NCBI RefSeq assembly: GCF_001931685.1 | Contig: NZ_MOOY01000006.1 | Span: 186,001 to 250,000, forward strand | DNA length: 64,000 nucleotides | Source of the DNA: Pararhizobium arenae | GTDB lineage: Bacteria > Pseudomonadota > Alphaproteobacteria > Rhizobiales > Rhizobiaceae | Direction: 5' to 3' | Shown here: in pieces, positions 27,326-37,088 of the stretch | Position numbering within the stretch: position 1 is the first letter of the stretch | How the letters are laid out: each line of letters opens with the position of its first letter | Translations under genes and position numbers: made by a program | Notes under the pieces: generated by a model | Told to the model about the DNA's origin: nothing | The model's input: only the letters and a program-made list of their open reading frames with translations | Database searches by the model: none

Positions 27326-28513
27326 ATGGATCAACACACCATCGACAACCCTGCCCTGCGATCGGGCTACATGCCGAAAAGCAGACTTGCTGTTTCGCTG
27401 CTCTTTTTGATGAATGGCTTCGTGACAGGCAGCTGGGCACCGAAAATTCCCGAGTTCAAGGACAAACTCGGAATCGGCGAAAGCGTGCTTGGGTTGCTGA
27501 TCCTCACGTTCGGCATCGGCTCGCTTGTTCTGATGCCGATCGCCGGCGGCTTTATTGCACGATTGGGCTCGCAGAAGGTGGTCAAGGTCACCGCGATCAT
27601 TCTCTCGCCACTGCTGCTGCTTCTGACGCTGGTTCCCAACGTCTGGGTCGCCGTCGGGGCGATGTTCCTGCTCGGCGGCTTCGTCGGCGCCATGGATGTG
27701 GCCATGAACGCGAACGCGGTGGAAGTGGAAAAATCCATGCGCCGCGCGATCATGTCGTCCTGCCACGCCTACTGGAGTCTTGGAGGCCTTATCGGCTCGG
27801 CAATTGGTGGCGTGTTTATCGCCCATTTCGGCGTGCTGCCCCATGCAGTCTTCATCACCATCGTCTGTCTTGCCATGCTTGCCATTGCCTGGCCCATGAT
27901 CCTGCATGACCAGCCGCACCCGGATACGGCCAAGGAAAAGCTGCGTCTGCCGATGACGCCGCTACCGTGGCTCATCGGCCTCGTGGCGCTGTTTTCGATG
28001 GTGCCGGAAGGCACGGTTCTCGATTGGGGCGCGCTTTACCTGCGCAACGAACTCGGCGCGTCCGTCGCGCTTTCCGGCTTCGGTTTTGCCGCCTTCTCCG
28101 CGACCATGGCGATCATGCGTTTTGCCGGCGATCATGTTCGCGACCGCTTCGGCGGTGTCAGAACGTTGCGGGTCTGCACGGTGACGGCGCTTGTCGGCCT
28201 TGTGCTTGCGGGCATTGCTCCCAATGCGCCAGTCGCAATCCTCGGCTTCGCCTTGGCCGGCATCGGCATATCCAACATGGTGCCGATCGCCTTTTCGGCC
28301 GCCGGCAACATGCCTGGCCTCGCTCCCGGCATCGGCCTTTCGGTCGCAACCTTCATGGGCTATTCCGGCATGCTGTTTGCGCCGTCCCTGATCGGCTTCG
28401 TCGCGGAACACACGGGCTTTGCGATCATCTTCACCTGCGTACCGGTGCTGTTCATCGTCGTGCTGCTTTTGTCCCATCATGCGGTTCACGCGGACCAGAA
28501 CCGCGGACATTGA
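27326..28513 (+). CDS. MFS transporter (YbjJ-like)
   Basis: Integral membrane protein of 395 aa with about twelve hydrophobic segments and the major-facilitator pattern (GFIARLGSQKVVK-type loop between helices 2 and 3; EGTVLDWGALYLRNELG in the second half). A strong GGAGGAG ribosome site stands before ATG 27326. It resembles the YbjJ/FucP-related group. With the DeoR regulator upstream, sugar or sugar-derivative transport or efflux is a fair guess, but the substrate is unknown. Confidence 0.82.
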   Translation: MDQHTIDNPALRSGYMPKSRLAVSLLFLMNGFVTGSWAPKIPEFKDKLGIGESVLGLLILTFGIGSLVLMPIAGGFIARLGSQKVVKVTAIILSPLLLLLTLVPNVWVAVGAMFLLGGFVGAMDVAMNANAVEVEKSMRRAIMSSCHAYWSLGGLIGSAIGGVFIAHFGVLPHAVFITIVCLAMLAIAWPMILHDQPHPDTAKEKLRLPMTPLPWLIGLVALFSMVPEGTVLDWGALYLRNELGASVALSGFGFAAFSATMAIMRFAGDHVRDRFGGVRTLRVCTVTALVGLVLAGIAPNAPVAILGFALAGIGISNMVPIAFSAAGNMPGLAPGIGLSVATFMGYSGMLFAPSLIGFVAEHTGFAIIFTCVPVLFIVVLLLSHHAVHADQNRGH

Positions 28514-28664
28514 TACCCAAGGCCGGGCTGCCCCTGCGGCCCGGCATACCTGCTCCGGCTTTTACAGCCATCAATTCGCCGTCAAGGAATGATCTTGCCG
28601 TTGACATCTGGGCTTTCGTCCTCCACCTGAAAGCCAGTTGCCGCACCATCTCCAAGAGGCGTTC

Positions 28665-29918
28665 ATGTCTTCGTCCTTCGATTTCGACCCGCAGCCGCGC
28701 CGGGCTTCCGTTGCCGTTGATGTCGGCGGGGTGATCGTTGGTGGCGGGGCGCCGGTCGTCGTGCAGTCGATGACCAATACGGATACGGCCGACATCGACG
28801 CCACCGTGGCGCAGGTTGCAGCCCTTCATCGGGCCGGCTCGGAAATGGTACGCATTACCGTCGATCGCGACGAAAGCGCCGCTGCCGTCCCCAAAATCCG
28901 TGAGCGACTTGAGCGGCTCGGCCTCGACGTGCCGCTCATCGGCGATTTCCATTATATCGGCCACAAGCTGCTCGCCGATCATCCGGCCTGCGCCGAGGCC
29001 TTGGCGAAGTATCGCATCAACCCCGGCAATGTCGGCTTCAAGGCGAAGAAGGACAAGCAATTCGCCGAAATCATCGAACAGGCGATCCGCTTCGACAAGC
29101 CGGTGCGCATCGGCGTCAACTGGGGCTCGCTCGATCAAGAACTGCTGACCCGCCTGATGGATGATAATCAGGCCAAGGGTTTTCCATTGACCGCCCAGCA
29201 GGTGATGCGTGAAACGATCGTGCAGTCCGCACTGATCTCGGCCGAGCTTGCCGAAGAAATCGGCCTGCCGCGCAACCGCATCATTCTCTCGGCCAAGGTT
29301 AGTGCCGTGCAGGACCTGATCGCCGTCTATGCGATGCTGTCGGCGCGCTCCAACCATGCACTGCATCTCGGCCTCACCGAAGCCGGCATGGGATCCAAGG
29401 GCATCGTCGCCTCCGCCGCATCGCTCGGCATCCTCATGCAACAGGGCATCGGCGATACGATCCGCATATCGCTGACGCCTGAGCCCGGTGGTGACCGCAC
29501 CCGCGAGGTGCAGGTGGCGCAGGAACTCTTGCAGGTCATGGGCTTTCGGCAGTTCATCCCCGTTGTCGCCGCCTGTCCCGGCTGCGGCCGCACCACCTCG
29601 ACGGTGTTCCAGGAACTCGCCCAGAAGATTCAGGACGATATCCGCAAGAACATGCCGGTGTGGCGGGAAAAATATCCGGGCGTAGAGGCGCTGAAGGTCG
29701 CCGTCATGGGCTGCATCGTCAATGGGCCGGGCGAAAGCAAACATGCCGATATCGGCATCTCCCTTCCCGGCACCGGCGAACTTCCGGCGGCCCCGGTCTA
29801 TATCGACGGCAAGAAGGCCATGACCATTCGCGGCACCAACATTGCCGGCGATTTCGAACAGCTCGTCTCCGAGTATATCGAGAAGCGCTTCGGCCAGGGC
29901 CAAGCGGCCGCCGAATAA
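28665..29918 (+). CDS. ispG: 4-hydroxy-3-methylbut-2-enyl diphosphate synthase (GcpE)
   Basis: Enzyme of 417 aa of the MEP isoprenoid pathway that reductively opens the cyclic diphosphate MEcPP to HMBPP, using a [4Fe-4S] cluster and flavodoxin or ferredoxin. Cluster ligands are visible as [10 protein letters not shown] (about residue 303) and [11 protein letters not shown] (about 348). The N-terminal TIM barrel starts with [16 protein letters not shown] start at ATG 28665 with AGAGGCG upstream; an in-frame ATG nine codons earlier has no ribosome site. A prenyl diphosphate synthase of the same pathway lies 0.7 kb downstream on the other strand. Confidence 0.97.
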   Translation: MSSSFDFDPQPRRASVAVDVGGVIVGGGAPVVVQSMTNTDTADIDATVAQVAALHRAGSEMVRITVDRDESAAAVPKIRERLERLGLDVPLIGDFHYIGHKLLADHPACAEALAKYRINPGNVGFKAKKDKQFAEIIEQAIRFDKPVRIGVNWGSLDQELLTRLMDDNQAKGFPLTAQQVMRETIVQSALISAELAEEIGLPRNRIILSAKVSAVQDLIAVYAMLSARSNHALHLGLTEAGMGSKGIVASAASLGILMQQGIGDTIRISLTPEPGGDRTREVQVAQELLQVMGFRQFIPVVAACPGCGRTTSTVFQELAQKIQDDIRKNMPVWREKYPGVEALKVAVMGCIVNGPGESKHADIGISLPGTGELPAAPVYIDGKKAMTIRGTNIAGDFEQLVSEYIEKRFGQGQAAAE

Positions 29919-29931
29919 GCGGCTACTCCAA

Positions 29932-30570
29932 TCAGATTTTGCTTGTCAGCAGTTTTACGCCGGCAAGACAATAGAAGGCCGACATGGTGCCTTCGATCCA
30001 GCGGCGCATTGACGCGTAAATCGTGACGGCCCGGCCAGTCGAAAAGAGCACTGCATACCCGGTAAAGCATGTGATGCCCAGCAGCAGGCAACCGCCGACG
30101 ATCACGACGGCGACGGAGGCCGGCGCGCCCGCGGGCATACCGAGCGTGATGATCGCCAGCCAGCCGAAGATCGCCTTGGGATTGGTAAGGTGCAGCAGAT
30201 AGCCACGGGTCAGCAACGCCTTTGCCGAATAGTTTTCCCGGCGAAGATTTGCCGCCGGAACTTCCGCCTGCGCGGCGGCACGAAAGGCCTTGTAGGCGAG
30301 ATAGAGCAGATAAAGGCCGCCCAGCACCCGCAGCACTTCCAGCGCAACAGCATAGGTGTGTAAGATGGCTGCAAGACCGAGCACGGCGGCGCTGGCCCAC
30401 GTGGCCGAACCGGCATAAATGCCGAGCGCCATCAGAAGGCCTGCCTTGCGCCCTTGAGTCATCGAGGTGCTGATGATGGCAAAGACGGCGGGGCCGGGGC
30501 TTAAAACCGCGATCACATAGGCTGCATAGGCGGCCAGAATGCTTGGCAGATAAGCGTAGATCGCGTCCAT
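29932..30570 (-). CDS. LysE/RhtB-family amino-acid exporter
   Basis: Membrane protein of 212 aa with about six hydrophobic segments and the LysE-family N-terminal pattern AYVIAVLSPGPAVFAIISTS. It would export an amino acid or a related metabolite across the inner membrane. The start is ATG 30570 (MDAIYAYLPS), 8 nt after GGGGG; the open frame extends upstream without family similarity. It ends 13 nt from ispG (convergent). The substrate is not readable. Confidence 0.86.
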   Translation of the reverse strand: MDAIYAYLPSILAAYAAYVIAVLSPGPAVFAIISTSMTQGRKAGLLMALGIYAGSATWASAAVLGLAAILHTYAVALEVLRVLGGLYLLYLAYKAFRAAAQAEVPAANLRRENYSAKALLTRGYLLHLTNPKAIFGWLAIITLGMPAGAPASVAVVIVGGCLLLGITCFTGYAVLFSTGRAVTIYASMRRWIEGTMSAFYCLAGVKLLTSKI

Positions 30571-30619
30571 GCGGTGACCCCCGTTTCTTATGAAAGCAAG
30601 CTTGCGCGACAGTTGACCT

Positions 30620-31528
30620 TCAGTGGGTCCGCCGTGCGACAAAACGCGCCGCTTCGATCAGCACATCTGCCTTTTGGCCATAGGGTGCCACAAGCGCGCC
30701 GGCTTCGGCAACAAGCCGGGTCAGCGTCTGCTCCGCCCAGTCCATGCCATTCAGCCCCACCAGCGTTCCCTTGCCACGTTCCTTGTCCTTGCCGGTCGCC
30801 TTGCCCATGGTCGCGGCATCCGCGGTCAGATCGAGAAGGTCGTCCGCGAGCTGGAAGGCAAGGCCGATCTTTTCGCCGTAGCGACGCAACAGCTGGCGCT
30901 TCTCGGCGCTGCTGCCGGCGATGATCGCGCCGGCCTCGCAGGCAAAGCGGATCAAAGCGCCTGTCTTCATCGCCTGCAGCGTCACGATACCCGCTTCATC
31001 GGGGGGGGAGACTTCGGCGGCAAGATCGAGCGCCTGTCCGCCGGCCATGCCGCCAATACCGGAAGCGCGAGCGAGTGCCAGGATGAGCGCCGTCTTGGCG
31101 GCATCCGGCAGTTTCGTTTCGGGTGCCGCGATGATGTCGAAGGCAAGCGTCAGCAGGCTGTCGCCGGCCAGAATGGCGTTGGCCTCGCCATAGGCGATAT
31201 GCACGGTCGGCTGCCCGCGGCGCAGATCGTCGTCGTCCATGGCCGGCAGGTCGTCGTGGATCAGCGAATAACAATGCACGCATTCGAGCGCTGCACCCAC
31301 GCGAAGTGCCGCCTCACGATCGCCTTCGGCGAAAGCCGCGCTCTCCATCACGAGGAAAGGGCGCAGCCGTTTGCCACCGTTCAGCACGCCATGGCGCATG
31401 GCCTCAAGCAGGGCCGCGGGTCGTACGATCTCGTCGTTCTGGGCTTCCGGCGCAAGAATGTCCCGCAGGCAAGCCTCGATGGCTGTGGCCTCGCGCTTCA
31501 GGCGGGCTTCGAAAGAAAGGTCGCTCAT
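30620..31528 (-). CDS. ispA: Polyprenyl (farnesyl/geranylgeranyl-type) diphosphate synthase
   Basis: trans-Prenyltransferase of 302 aa that joins IPP to allylic diphosphates. The first aspartate-rich motif is in [18 protein letters not shown] (about residue 85) and the second in [11 protein letters not shown] (about 225). The residues just before the first motif ([11 protein letters not shown]) place it with bacterial farnesyl diphosphate synthases. Length fits the short-chain group. The start is ATG 31528 ([11 protein letters not shown]); upstream in-frame codons look non-coding. Product chain length cannot be decided with certainty. Confidence 0.88.
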   Translation of the reverse strand: MSDLSFEARLKREATAIEACLRDILAPEAQNDEIVRPAALLEAMRHGVLNGGKRLRPFLVMESAAFAEGDREAALRVGAALECVHCYSLIHDDLPAMDDDDLRRGQPTVHIAYGEANAILAGDSLLTLAFDIIAAPETKLPDAAKTALILALARASGIGGMAGGQALDLAAEVSPPDEAGIVTLQAMKTGALIRFACEAGAIIAGSSAEKRQLLRRYGEKIGLAFQLADDLLDLTADAATMGKATGKDKERGKGTLVGLNGMDWAEQTLTRLVAEAGALVAPYGQKADVLIEAARFVARRTH

Positions 31529-31754
31529 GGCCGGCTCTTTGGCATGGCTTGCGGCCCTCGGCAACGGGATTCTGCGCGACAAAGCTGTGGCGGAAAGTCC
31601 TGCAGTAAACTTGATGGAGAGAAAGCCATTCAATTTCGGCTGTCATTGCTTTATGAGAGGCGGTGGAAATTCTGGGCGGGCGCTTGAAGACGTGGACATC
31701 GTATCGGAGGAACGAAACGGAGAGGACGCGCCGGAACGACGCGGCTCAGCCGTA

Positions 31755-32438
31755 ATGCGCTTCCTGCGCAAGCGTTGGCGGCAGCTTCTGATTGCTCTCG
31801 CGATCCTCGTCGCCCTTCCCTATATCCTCATCATCCTCTACGCCCCGAGTTTCGTGCACCCGATCTCGACGCTGATGCTGCGCGATCTCGTGCTGCTACG
31901 CGGCTATGATCGGCAGTGGGTTTCTTTTGACGAGATTTCGCCCAATCTCGTGCGCTCCGTCATGATGTCCGAAGACGGGCAGTTCTGCATGCATGGCGGC
32001 GTCGATTGGGTGCAGATGCGTGGCGTCATCGATGACGCGCTGGAGGGCGAATCCACTCGCGGCGCCAGCACCATTCCGATGCAGACAGCCAAGAACCTGT
32101 TTTTGTGGAACGGCCGCTCCTTCGTGCGCAAGGGGCTGGAACTGCCGCTTGCCATGGCCGCAGATTTCGTCTGGAGCAAGCGGCGCACCATGGAGCTTTA
32201 CCTCAACATCGCCGAATGGGCTCCCGGCGTTTACGGTGCGGAAGCCGCAGCTCAGCATCATTTCGGTGTTTCGGCAGCAAAGCTCACGCGCCGCCAGGCA
32301 GCGCTTCTGGCCGTCTCGCTTCCCAATCCGCGCGAGCGCAATGCCGGCAAGCCGGGCCGCGGGCTTCGCCGCCTCGCAGGCGTCATCGAGGGTCGGGCAA
32401 GCCGTTCCGGCGATTACATCAAGTGCCTTGATGGGTAA
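31755..32438 (+). CDS. mtgA: Monofunctional peptidoglycan transglycosylase
   Basis: GT51 glycosyltransferase of about 227 aa, anchored by one N-terminal membrane helix ([20 protein letters not shown]), that polymerises lipid II into glycan chains in the periplasm. Motifs: [14 protein letters not shown] with the catalytic glutamate, and [16 protein letters not shown]. No penicillin-binding domain follows, so it is monofunctional. The start is uncertain. ATG 31755 gives a compact protein, but GTG 31692 and ATG 31653 are in frame and would add 21 or 34 residues. Confidence 0.88.
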   Translation: MRFLRKRWRQLLIALAILVALPYILIILYAPSFVHPISTLMLRDLVLLRGYDRQWVSFDEISPNLVRSVMMSEDGQFCMHGGVDWVQMRGVIDDALEGESTRGASTIPMQTAKNLFLWNGRSFVRKGLELPLAMAADFVWSKRRTMELYLNIAEWAPGVYGAEAAAQHHFGVSAAKLTRRQAALLAVSLPNPRERNAGKPGRGLRRLAGVIEGRASRSGDYIKCLDG

Positions 32439-32513
32439 GATCAGGTCTTTTCATTGGCCTGAGATACAAACAGTTTCTATAGCTACCGCACCCTGAAACC
32501 GGAGGCGCATCCG

Positions 32514-33161
32514 ATGGACACGCTTGTTCTTCATGTCGGCAACAAGAACTATTCCTCCTGGTCGCTGCGCCCGTGGATGGCGTTCGAGGCCTGCGGCATT
32601 CCATTCGAGGAAGTCGTAATTCCCTTCGATTTTGCTGCGGGCAACCCCAGGATCAAGGAAGTCTCGCCGACCGGGCGCGTGCCGGTGCTGCATCATGGCG
32701 ACGCGCGCATCTGGGAATCGCTTGCCATCATAGAATATGCCGCCGAACTCTTTCCGGATGCCGGCCTCTGGCCGAAGGACAGCCACGAGCGAGCACGGGC
32801 GCGCAGCTATTCCATGGAAATGCTCTCCGGCTTTCGCGCATTGCGCGGCGCCTGCCCGATGAATATCCGTCGCAGGAAGTCTGCCGTTCCGCTGCAAGAG
32901 GGTGTAGCGGCCGATATCGCGCGCATCGAAACCATCTGGCGCGAGGCAATCGCGCTTTCCGGCGGCCCATTCCTGTTCGGCGCCTTTTCCGCCGCCGACG
33001 CGATGTTCGCGCCGGTCGTCAGCCGCTTCGAGGTTTACGATCTCACGCGCAATCCGGTCTCTCTGGAATATATGGACGCCGTGAAGACCCATCCCGCGTT
33101 CCGGAAATGGCAGGAAGCGGCGATCGCCGAACCATGGATCGTGCCCGAGGATGAAATCTGA
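32514..33161 (+). CDS. Glutathione S-transferase
   Basis: Cytosolic protein of 215 aa with an N-terminal thioredoxin-like GST domain (NKNYSSWSLRPWMAFEACGI; SPTGRVPVLHHG with the cis-proline; WESLAIIEYAAELFPD with the glutathione-binding serine) and an all-helical C-terminal domain (GGPFLFGAFSAADAMFAPVV). The serine-rich N-terminus suggests a zeta/theta-like active site. Start ATG 32514. It stands alone between mtgA and rpmF; the physiological substrate is unknown. Confidence 0.88.
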   Translation: MDTLVLHVGNKNYSSWSLRPWMAFEACGIPFEEVVIPFDFAAGNPRIKEVSPTGRVPVLHHGDARIWESLAIIEYAAELFPDAGLWPKDSHERARARSYSMEMLSGFRALRGACPMNIRRRKSAVPLQEGVAADIARIETIWREAIALSGGPFLFGAFSAADAMFAPVVSRFEVYDLTRNPVSLEYMDAVKTHPAFRKWQEAAIAEPWIVPEDEI

Positions 33162-33334
33162 ACCCTTGCGGCTCAGACAATTCCCTTGAACCCCGCGATG
33201 AAAAAATGCCGGGAGGGACTGGTCAAATGCCTGTCGGGCATGTATAAGCCCGGCAAATTCCGAGATTGACGCTTGTTTGTCCCGGCCACCGACTGGCCGC
33301 AGAACAGCGTTTTGCCCGATAAGTGGAGTATAAA

Positions 33335-33520
33335 ATGGCTGTACCGAAAAGAAAAACGAGCCCGTCGAAGCGCGGCATGCGCCGCTCCGCTGATGCGCTG
33401 AAGTCCCCGACCTATATCGAAGACAAGAACTCGGGCGAGCTTCGCCGTCCGCACCATATCGACCTGAAGACCGGCATGTACCGTGGCCGTCAGGTTTTGA
33501 CCCCGAAGACCAGCGCATAA
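33335..33520 (+). CDS. rpmF: 50S ribosomal protein L32
   Basis: Small basic protein of 61 aa beginning [20 protein letters not shown], which is diagnostic for L32. The zinc-binding cysteines found in some L32 proteins are absent, as is usual in alphaproteobacteria. GTGGAG stands 7 nt before ATG 33335. The gene has its own terminator and no plsX or fab partner downstream, unlike the enterobacterial arrangement. Confidence 0.97.
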   Translation: MAVPKRKTSPSKRGMRRSADALKSPTYIEDKNSGELRRPHHIDLKTGMYRGRQVLTPKTSA

Positions 33521-33544
33521 TCGCTGCCTTATCGGTCAAGCATC

Positions 33545-33576
33545 AAGGGGCTGGCTTTTGCCGGCCCTTTTCTTTT
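33545..33576 (+). terminator. Rho-independent terminator of rpmF
   Basis: AAGGGGCTGGC, loop TTTT, then GCCGGCCCTTTT followed by CTTTT. The stem includes two G-T wobble pairs. It is 24 nt after the rpmF stop. Confidence 0.8.
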
Positions 33577-33713
33577 GCGGCATGCAATCCATCCTCGCTA
33601 CCCTCGTCTTTTCCCATCACGGCGCTAACTGAGCCCGTGCGCATATTGACCCTGCCGTCGATATAAGAAATGACTGATATGCCGGTACATAGACCGGTCG
33701 GGGAGTTCTTCTG

Positions 33714-34121
33714 ATGATTGCCGCCATACCTCTGCTGCTCGTGCCCTTCATCCTGTACAATGTCGGCGTCATGGGCGTATTCGGCACATCGGGCGTGGCT
33801 ATGTTGGAGCAGCCGGTGACATCGCTCACGATGCCGTCTGGCGCGGCCTGGACGATGAGTGTGGGCGACCTCCTGATCGTCGTAGCGCTCGCTATCCTCT
33901 TCATCGAAATCCTGAAGGCGACACGCGCAAGCACACGCGCTCTGCTCGACCATCTGCTGTCGATGGTGCTTTTCGTCGTGTTTCTGGTTGAGTTTCTTCT
34001 GGTCGGCAATGCCGCGACGGATGTCTTCTTCATCCTGATGACGATCAGCTTTATCGACGTCATCGCGGGCTTTTCAGTGTCGATGCGCACCGCCGCCCGC
34101 GATGTCTCTATAGGCTTGTAA
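33714..34121 (+). CDS. Small four-helix membrane protein of unknown function
   Basis: I do not recognise this 135-aa protein beyond its membrane character. Hydrophobic segments are at about residues 3-20, 48-66, 80-98 and 102-122, with a short charged loop (LKATRASTRALLD) between the second and third. ATG 33714 is preceded by GGGGAG at a good distance, which supports it as a real gene. It is convergent with phaR (21 nt between the ends). No partner gene suggests a function. Confidence 0.7.
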   Translation: MIAAIPLLLVPFILYNVGVMGVFGTSGVAMLEQPVTSLTMPSGAAWTMSVGDLLIVVALAILFIEILKATRASTRALLDHLLSMVLFVVFLVEFLLVGNAATDVFFILMTISFIDVIAGFSVSMRTAARDVSIGL

Positions 34122-34142
34122 GGCGCTCGTCAGCCGAGCCCA

Positions 34143-34724
34143 TCATCCCAAATTGTCGAGCTTGGTCTGAAGCGCGCGCAGTTGTTCCTTCAGCTCGTCG
34201 ATATCCTTCGCCTCTGCCTTGCGCGGCTCTTTTGCCTGTGGTGTAGCGGCCATGAAGGGCGAAAACATCTGCATAGCCTTGTGGAACATCTCGGTGTTTC
34301 GCCGCACCTGCTCTTCAACGAGCTGAAGCGGTGCCTGCAGGTTCTTGCCAAGCGGCGTATCGCCGAAAGCCTTGGTGATCTGCTCGCGCATCTGCACCTG
34401 CTGGTCAGTGAAGGCCTGCATCGAGTGCTCGAGATAACTCGGCACCACCATCTGCATCTGATCGCCATAAAAGGAGATCAGCTGGCGCAGGAAGGAAACC
34501 GGCAAAAGCGTATTTCCGGTCTTTGATTCCTGCTCGAAGATGATCTGCGTCAGGACCGAATGGGTGATGTCCTCTCCCGATTTCGCATCCTGAACGGTGA
34601 ATTCCTCTCCCTTCTTCACCATCACTGCGAGGTCGTCGAGTGTTACATATGTGCTGGTTCCGGTATTGTAGAGCCGGCGGTTGGCGTATTTTTTTATAAC
34701 GATCTGCCCGTCGTGTTTTGCCAT
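34143..34724 (-). CDS. phaR: Polyhydroxyalkanoate synthesis repressor PhaR
   Basis: Protein of 193 aa with the conserved N-terminal PHB/PHA accumulation regulator DNA-binding domain (IVIKKYANRRLYNTGTSTYV, DDLAVMVKKGEEF), two PHB_acc repeats and a Lys/Glu-rich coiled tail. PhaR of Paracoccus and Sinorhizobium binds both PHB and TGC-rich DNA, and represses phasin and PHA genes until polymer is present. GAGGAG stands 7 nt before ATG 34724; the longer frame upstream is not PhaR-like. It is divergent from phaA-phaB. The shared intergenic stretch contains TGC-rich sequence at about 34806-34830 that could be its operator; this is inference. Confidence 0.94.
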   Translation of the reverse strand: MAKHDGQIVIKKYANRRLYNTGTSTYVTLDDLAVMVKKGEEFTVQDAKSGEDITHSVLTQIIFEQESKTGNTLLPVSFLRQLISFYGDQMQMVVPSYLEHSMQAFTDQQVQMREQITKAFGDTPLGKNLQAPLQLVEEQVRRNTEMFHKAMQMFSPFMAATPQAKEPRKAEAKDIDELKEQLRALQTKLDNLG

Positions 34725-34920
34725 GTGGGTCTCCTCTACCCATGCTCCCGTCTTTATTGTGTTTTTCGAGAGTATCCGCAAAAGCGCTGCTCTGACAATC
34801 TCTTTGTGCAATGCGACGAAGCACCTGCAAAATTCCGTGTGTTCGCCCTTGTGATCGCGTTTGACTTGCGCCGTTTCCTTTGCCAGTCTCCGCTAAAGTG
34901 AGAAACTGAGGAAACACGCC

Positions 34921-36099
34921 ATGAGCAATTCCATCGTCATCGCAAGCGCCGGCCGCACGGCCGTCGGCTCCTTCAACGGCTCCTTCGGCAACACCCCTGC
35001 CCATGAACTCGGCGCCGCCGTCATCAAGGGCGTGCTGGAGCGCGCAGGCGTCGAGGCGGCCGAGGTGGATGAAGTGATCCTCGGACAGGTGCTCGGCGCC
35101 GGCGAAGGCCAGAACCCGGCCCGTCAGGCCGCAATGAAGGCCGGCATACCGCAGGAAGCGACCGCATGGGGCATGAACCAGCTGTGCGGCTCCGGCCTGC
35201 GCGCCGTGGCGCTGGGCATGCAGCAGATCGCCACCGGTGATGCGAAAATCATCGTTGCCGGCGGCCAGGAGTCCATGTCCATGGCGCCCCACTGCGCGCA
35301 CCTGCGCGGCGGCGTGAAGATGGGCGATTTCAAGATGATCGACACGATGATCAAGGATGGCCTGACGGATGCCTTCTACGGCTACCACATGGGCATCACC
35401 GCCGAAAACGTCGCCCGCAAGTGGCAGCTCTCGCGCGATGAGCAGGATCAGTTCGCGCTCGGCTCGCAGAACAAGGCTGAGGCCGCGCAGAAGGCTGGCC
35501 GCTTCGCCGATGAAATCATTCCCTTCGTTATCTCCACCCGCAAGGGCGATGTGACGGTCGATCAGGACGAGTATATTCGCCATGGCGCGACCATCGAATC
35601 CATGGCGAAGCTGCGCCCGGCTTTCGACAAGGAAGGCACCGTTACGGCCGCCAACGCGTCCGGCCTTAATGACGGCGCGGCAGCAACGCTGCTGATGAGC
35701 GAACCCGAAGCCAATCGCCGCGGCATCGCGCCACTGGCCCGCATCGTCTCCTGGGCGACGGCCGGCGTCGATCCGCAGATCATGGGCACGGGACCCATCC
35801 CGGCATCGCGCAAGGCGCTGGAAAAGGCCGGCTGGTCGGTTGCGGATGTGGAGCTGGTCGAAGCCAACGAAGCTTTTGCCGCCCAGGCCTGCGCCGTCAA
35901 CAAGGATCTCGGCTGGGACCCGGCAATCGTCAACGTCAACGGCGGCGCGATCGCCATCGGCCATCCGATCGGTGCATCCGGCGCCCGCGTGCTCAACACG
36001 CTGCTGTTCGAGATGAAGCGTCGCGGCGTCTCCAAGGGGCTTGCCACGCTCTGCATCGGTGGCGGCATGGGTGTCGCCATGTGCGTCGAGCGGCTCTGA
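34921..36099 (+). CDS. phaA: Acetyl-CoA C-acetyltransferase (beta-ketothiolase)
   Basis: Thiolase of 392 aa that condenses two acetyl-CoA to acetoacetyl-CoA, the first step of PHB synthesis. The nucleophilic cysteine is Cys89 (NQLCGSGLRAV), with the catalytic histidine in GGAIAIGHPIGASGAR and the second cysteine in TLCIGGGMGVAM. Length is standard for biosynthetic thiolases. It is followed by phaB after 119 nt, and phaR is divergent. AGGAAA lies just before ATG 34921. Confidence 0.96.
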   Translation: MSNSIVIASAGRTAVGSFNGSFGNTPAHELGAAVIKGVLERAGVEAAEVDEVILGQVLGAGEGQNPARQAAMKAGIPQEATAWGMNQLCGSGLRAVALGMQQIATGDAKIIVAGGQESMSMAPHCAHLRGGVKMGDFKMIDTMIKDGLTDAFYGYHMGITAENVARKWQLSRDEQDQFALGSQNKAEAAQKAGRFADEIIPFVISTRKGDVTVDQDEYIRHGATIESMAKLRPAFDKEGTVTAANASGLNDGAAATLLMSEPEANRRGIAPLARIVSWATAGVDPQIMGTGPIPASRKALEKAGWSVADVELVEANEAFAAQACAVNKDLGWDPAIVNVNGGAIAIGHPIGASGARVLNTLLFEMKRRGVSKGLATLCIGGGMGVAMCVERL

Positions 36100-36158
36100 G
36101 CCACACAACCAAACAGAATATCGGAGACAGCCCACCAACAACAAAACGATCGGGATGA

Positions 36159-36184
36159 ACCCCGCGTCCAACATGCCGCGGGGT
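36159..36184. repeat. 8-bp inverted repeat between phaA and phaB
   Basis: ACCCCGCG (36159-36166) faces CGCGGGGT (36177-36184), 34 nt before the phaB start. No T-run follows, so it is more likely an mRNA stem or binding site than a terminator. Confidence 0.4.
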
Positions 36185-36218
36185 GTTGCGTAGAACAACC
36201 GAAACTGGGGAAGATACC

Positions 36219-36944
36219 ATGAGCAGGGTAGCATTGGTCACCGGCGGGACACGCGGTATTGGCGCGGCAATTTCGATCGCTTTGAAAGGGGCAGGCTACA
36301 GGGTGGCGGCCACCTATGCCGGCAACGAGGAGAAGGCCCGCGCCTTCTCCGACGTAACGGGCATCGCGACCTACAAATGGGACGTGTCGGATTACGCCGC
36401 CTGCGCCGGCGGCATCGCCAAGGTGGAGGAGGACATCGGCCCGATCGAAGTGCTCGTCAACAATGCCGGCATCACCCGCGATGCCATGTTCCACAAGATG
36501 ACGCCCGGCCAGTGGAAAGAGGTGATCGACACCAATCTTACCGGCCTCTTCAACATGACGCATCCGGTCTGGACCGGCATGCGTGACCGTGGTTTCGGCC
36601 GGATTATCAACATCTCCTCGATCAACGGCCAGAAGGGTCAGATGGGTCAGGCCAACTATTCCGCGGCCAAGGCCGGCGATCTCGGCTTCACGAAGGCGCT
36701 GGCGCAGGAAGGGGCCGCCAAGAACATTACCGTCAACGCCATCTGCCCCGGTTATATCGGCACGGAAATGGTGCTGGCCGTGCCGGAAAAAGTGCTGAAC
36801 GAACGCATCATTCCGCAAATCCCCGTCGGCCGCCTCGGCGAACCGGAAGAGATCGCGCGCTGCGTGGTGTTTCTCGCTTCCGACGACGCAGGCTTCATCA
36901 CGGGGTCGACAATCTCTGCAAACGGCGGACAGTTCTTCTCGTAA
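36219..36944 (+). CDS. phaB: Acetoacetyl-CoA reductase
   Basis: Short-chain dehydrogenase of 241 aa that reduces acetoacetyl-CoA to (R)-3-hydroxybutyryl-CoA with NADPH, the second step of PHB synthesis. The nucleotide-binding motif GGTRGIG is at residues 9-15 and the catalytic Ser and YSAAKAG are near 140 and 153. The family hallmark INGQKGQMGQANYSAAK identifies PhaB rather than FabG. I start at ATG 36219 after GGGGAAG; the open frame begins 12 codons earlier without a ribosome site. The PHA synthase gene itself is not in this window. Confidence 0.96.
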   Translation: MSRVALVTGGTRGIGAAISIALKGAGYRVAATYAGNEEKARAFSDVTGIATYKWDVSDYAACAGGIAKVEEDIGPIEVLVNNAGITRDAMFHKMTPGQWKEVIDTNLTGLFNMTHPVWTGMRDRGFGRIINISSINGQKGQMGQANYSAAKAGDLGFTKALAQEGAAKNITVNAICPGYIGTEMVLAVPEKVLNERIIPQIPVGRLGEPEEIARCVVFLASDDAGFITGSTISANGGQFFS

Positions 36945-36964
36945 GAACCTTCCCGGCTTTCCAC

Positions 36965-37005
36965 TCCGGCTTTGTCGCATTGCGATGAAGCCGGATATTT
37001 TGTTT
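36965..37005 (+). terminator. Terminator-like hairpin after phaB
   Basis: An uninterrupted stem of about 15 bp with two G-T wobbles (TCCGGCTTTGTCGC, a 3-nt loop, then the complement) is followed by a T-rich tract. It begins 20 nt after the phaB stop. Confidence 0.7.
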
Positions 37006-37088
37006 CAAACAACCCGGCTACGGACGAGAAGCGTTTGCCGAGGTTCGCCGCACAATCACTTTCCGTCCCCATCCAATTGAAATCCGCC

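Noticed and set aside
31371-31754. Long N-terminal extension of MtgA reaching into the prenyl synthase gene
   Set aside because: It overlaps the start of the opposite-strand ispA-type gene and precedes the membrane anchor by over 100 residues. Shorter starts (31653, 31692, 31755) remain possible.
34405-36234. Open frame of 609 codons antisense to phaA and overlapping phaR
   Set aside because: It overlaps two certain genes, and part of its translation is the PhaR frame shifted. No independent support.
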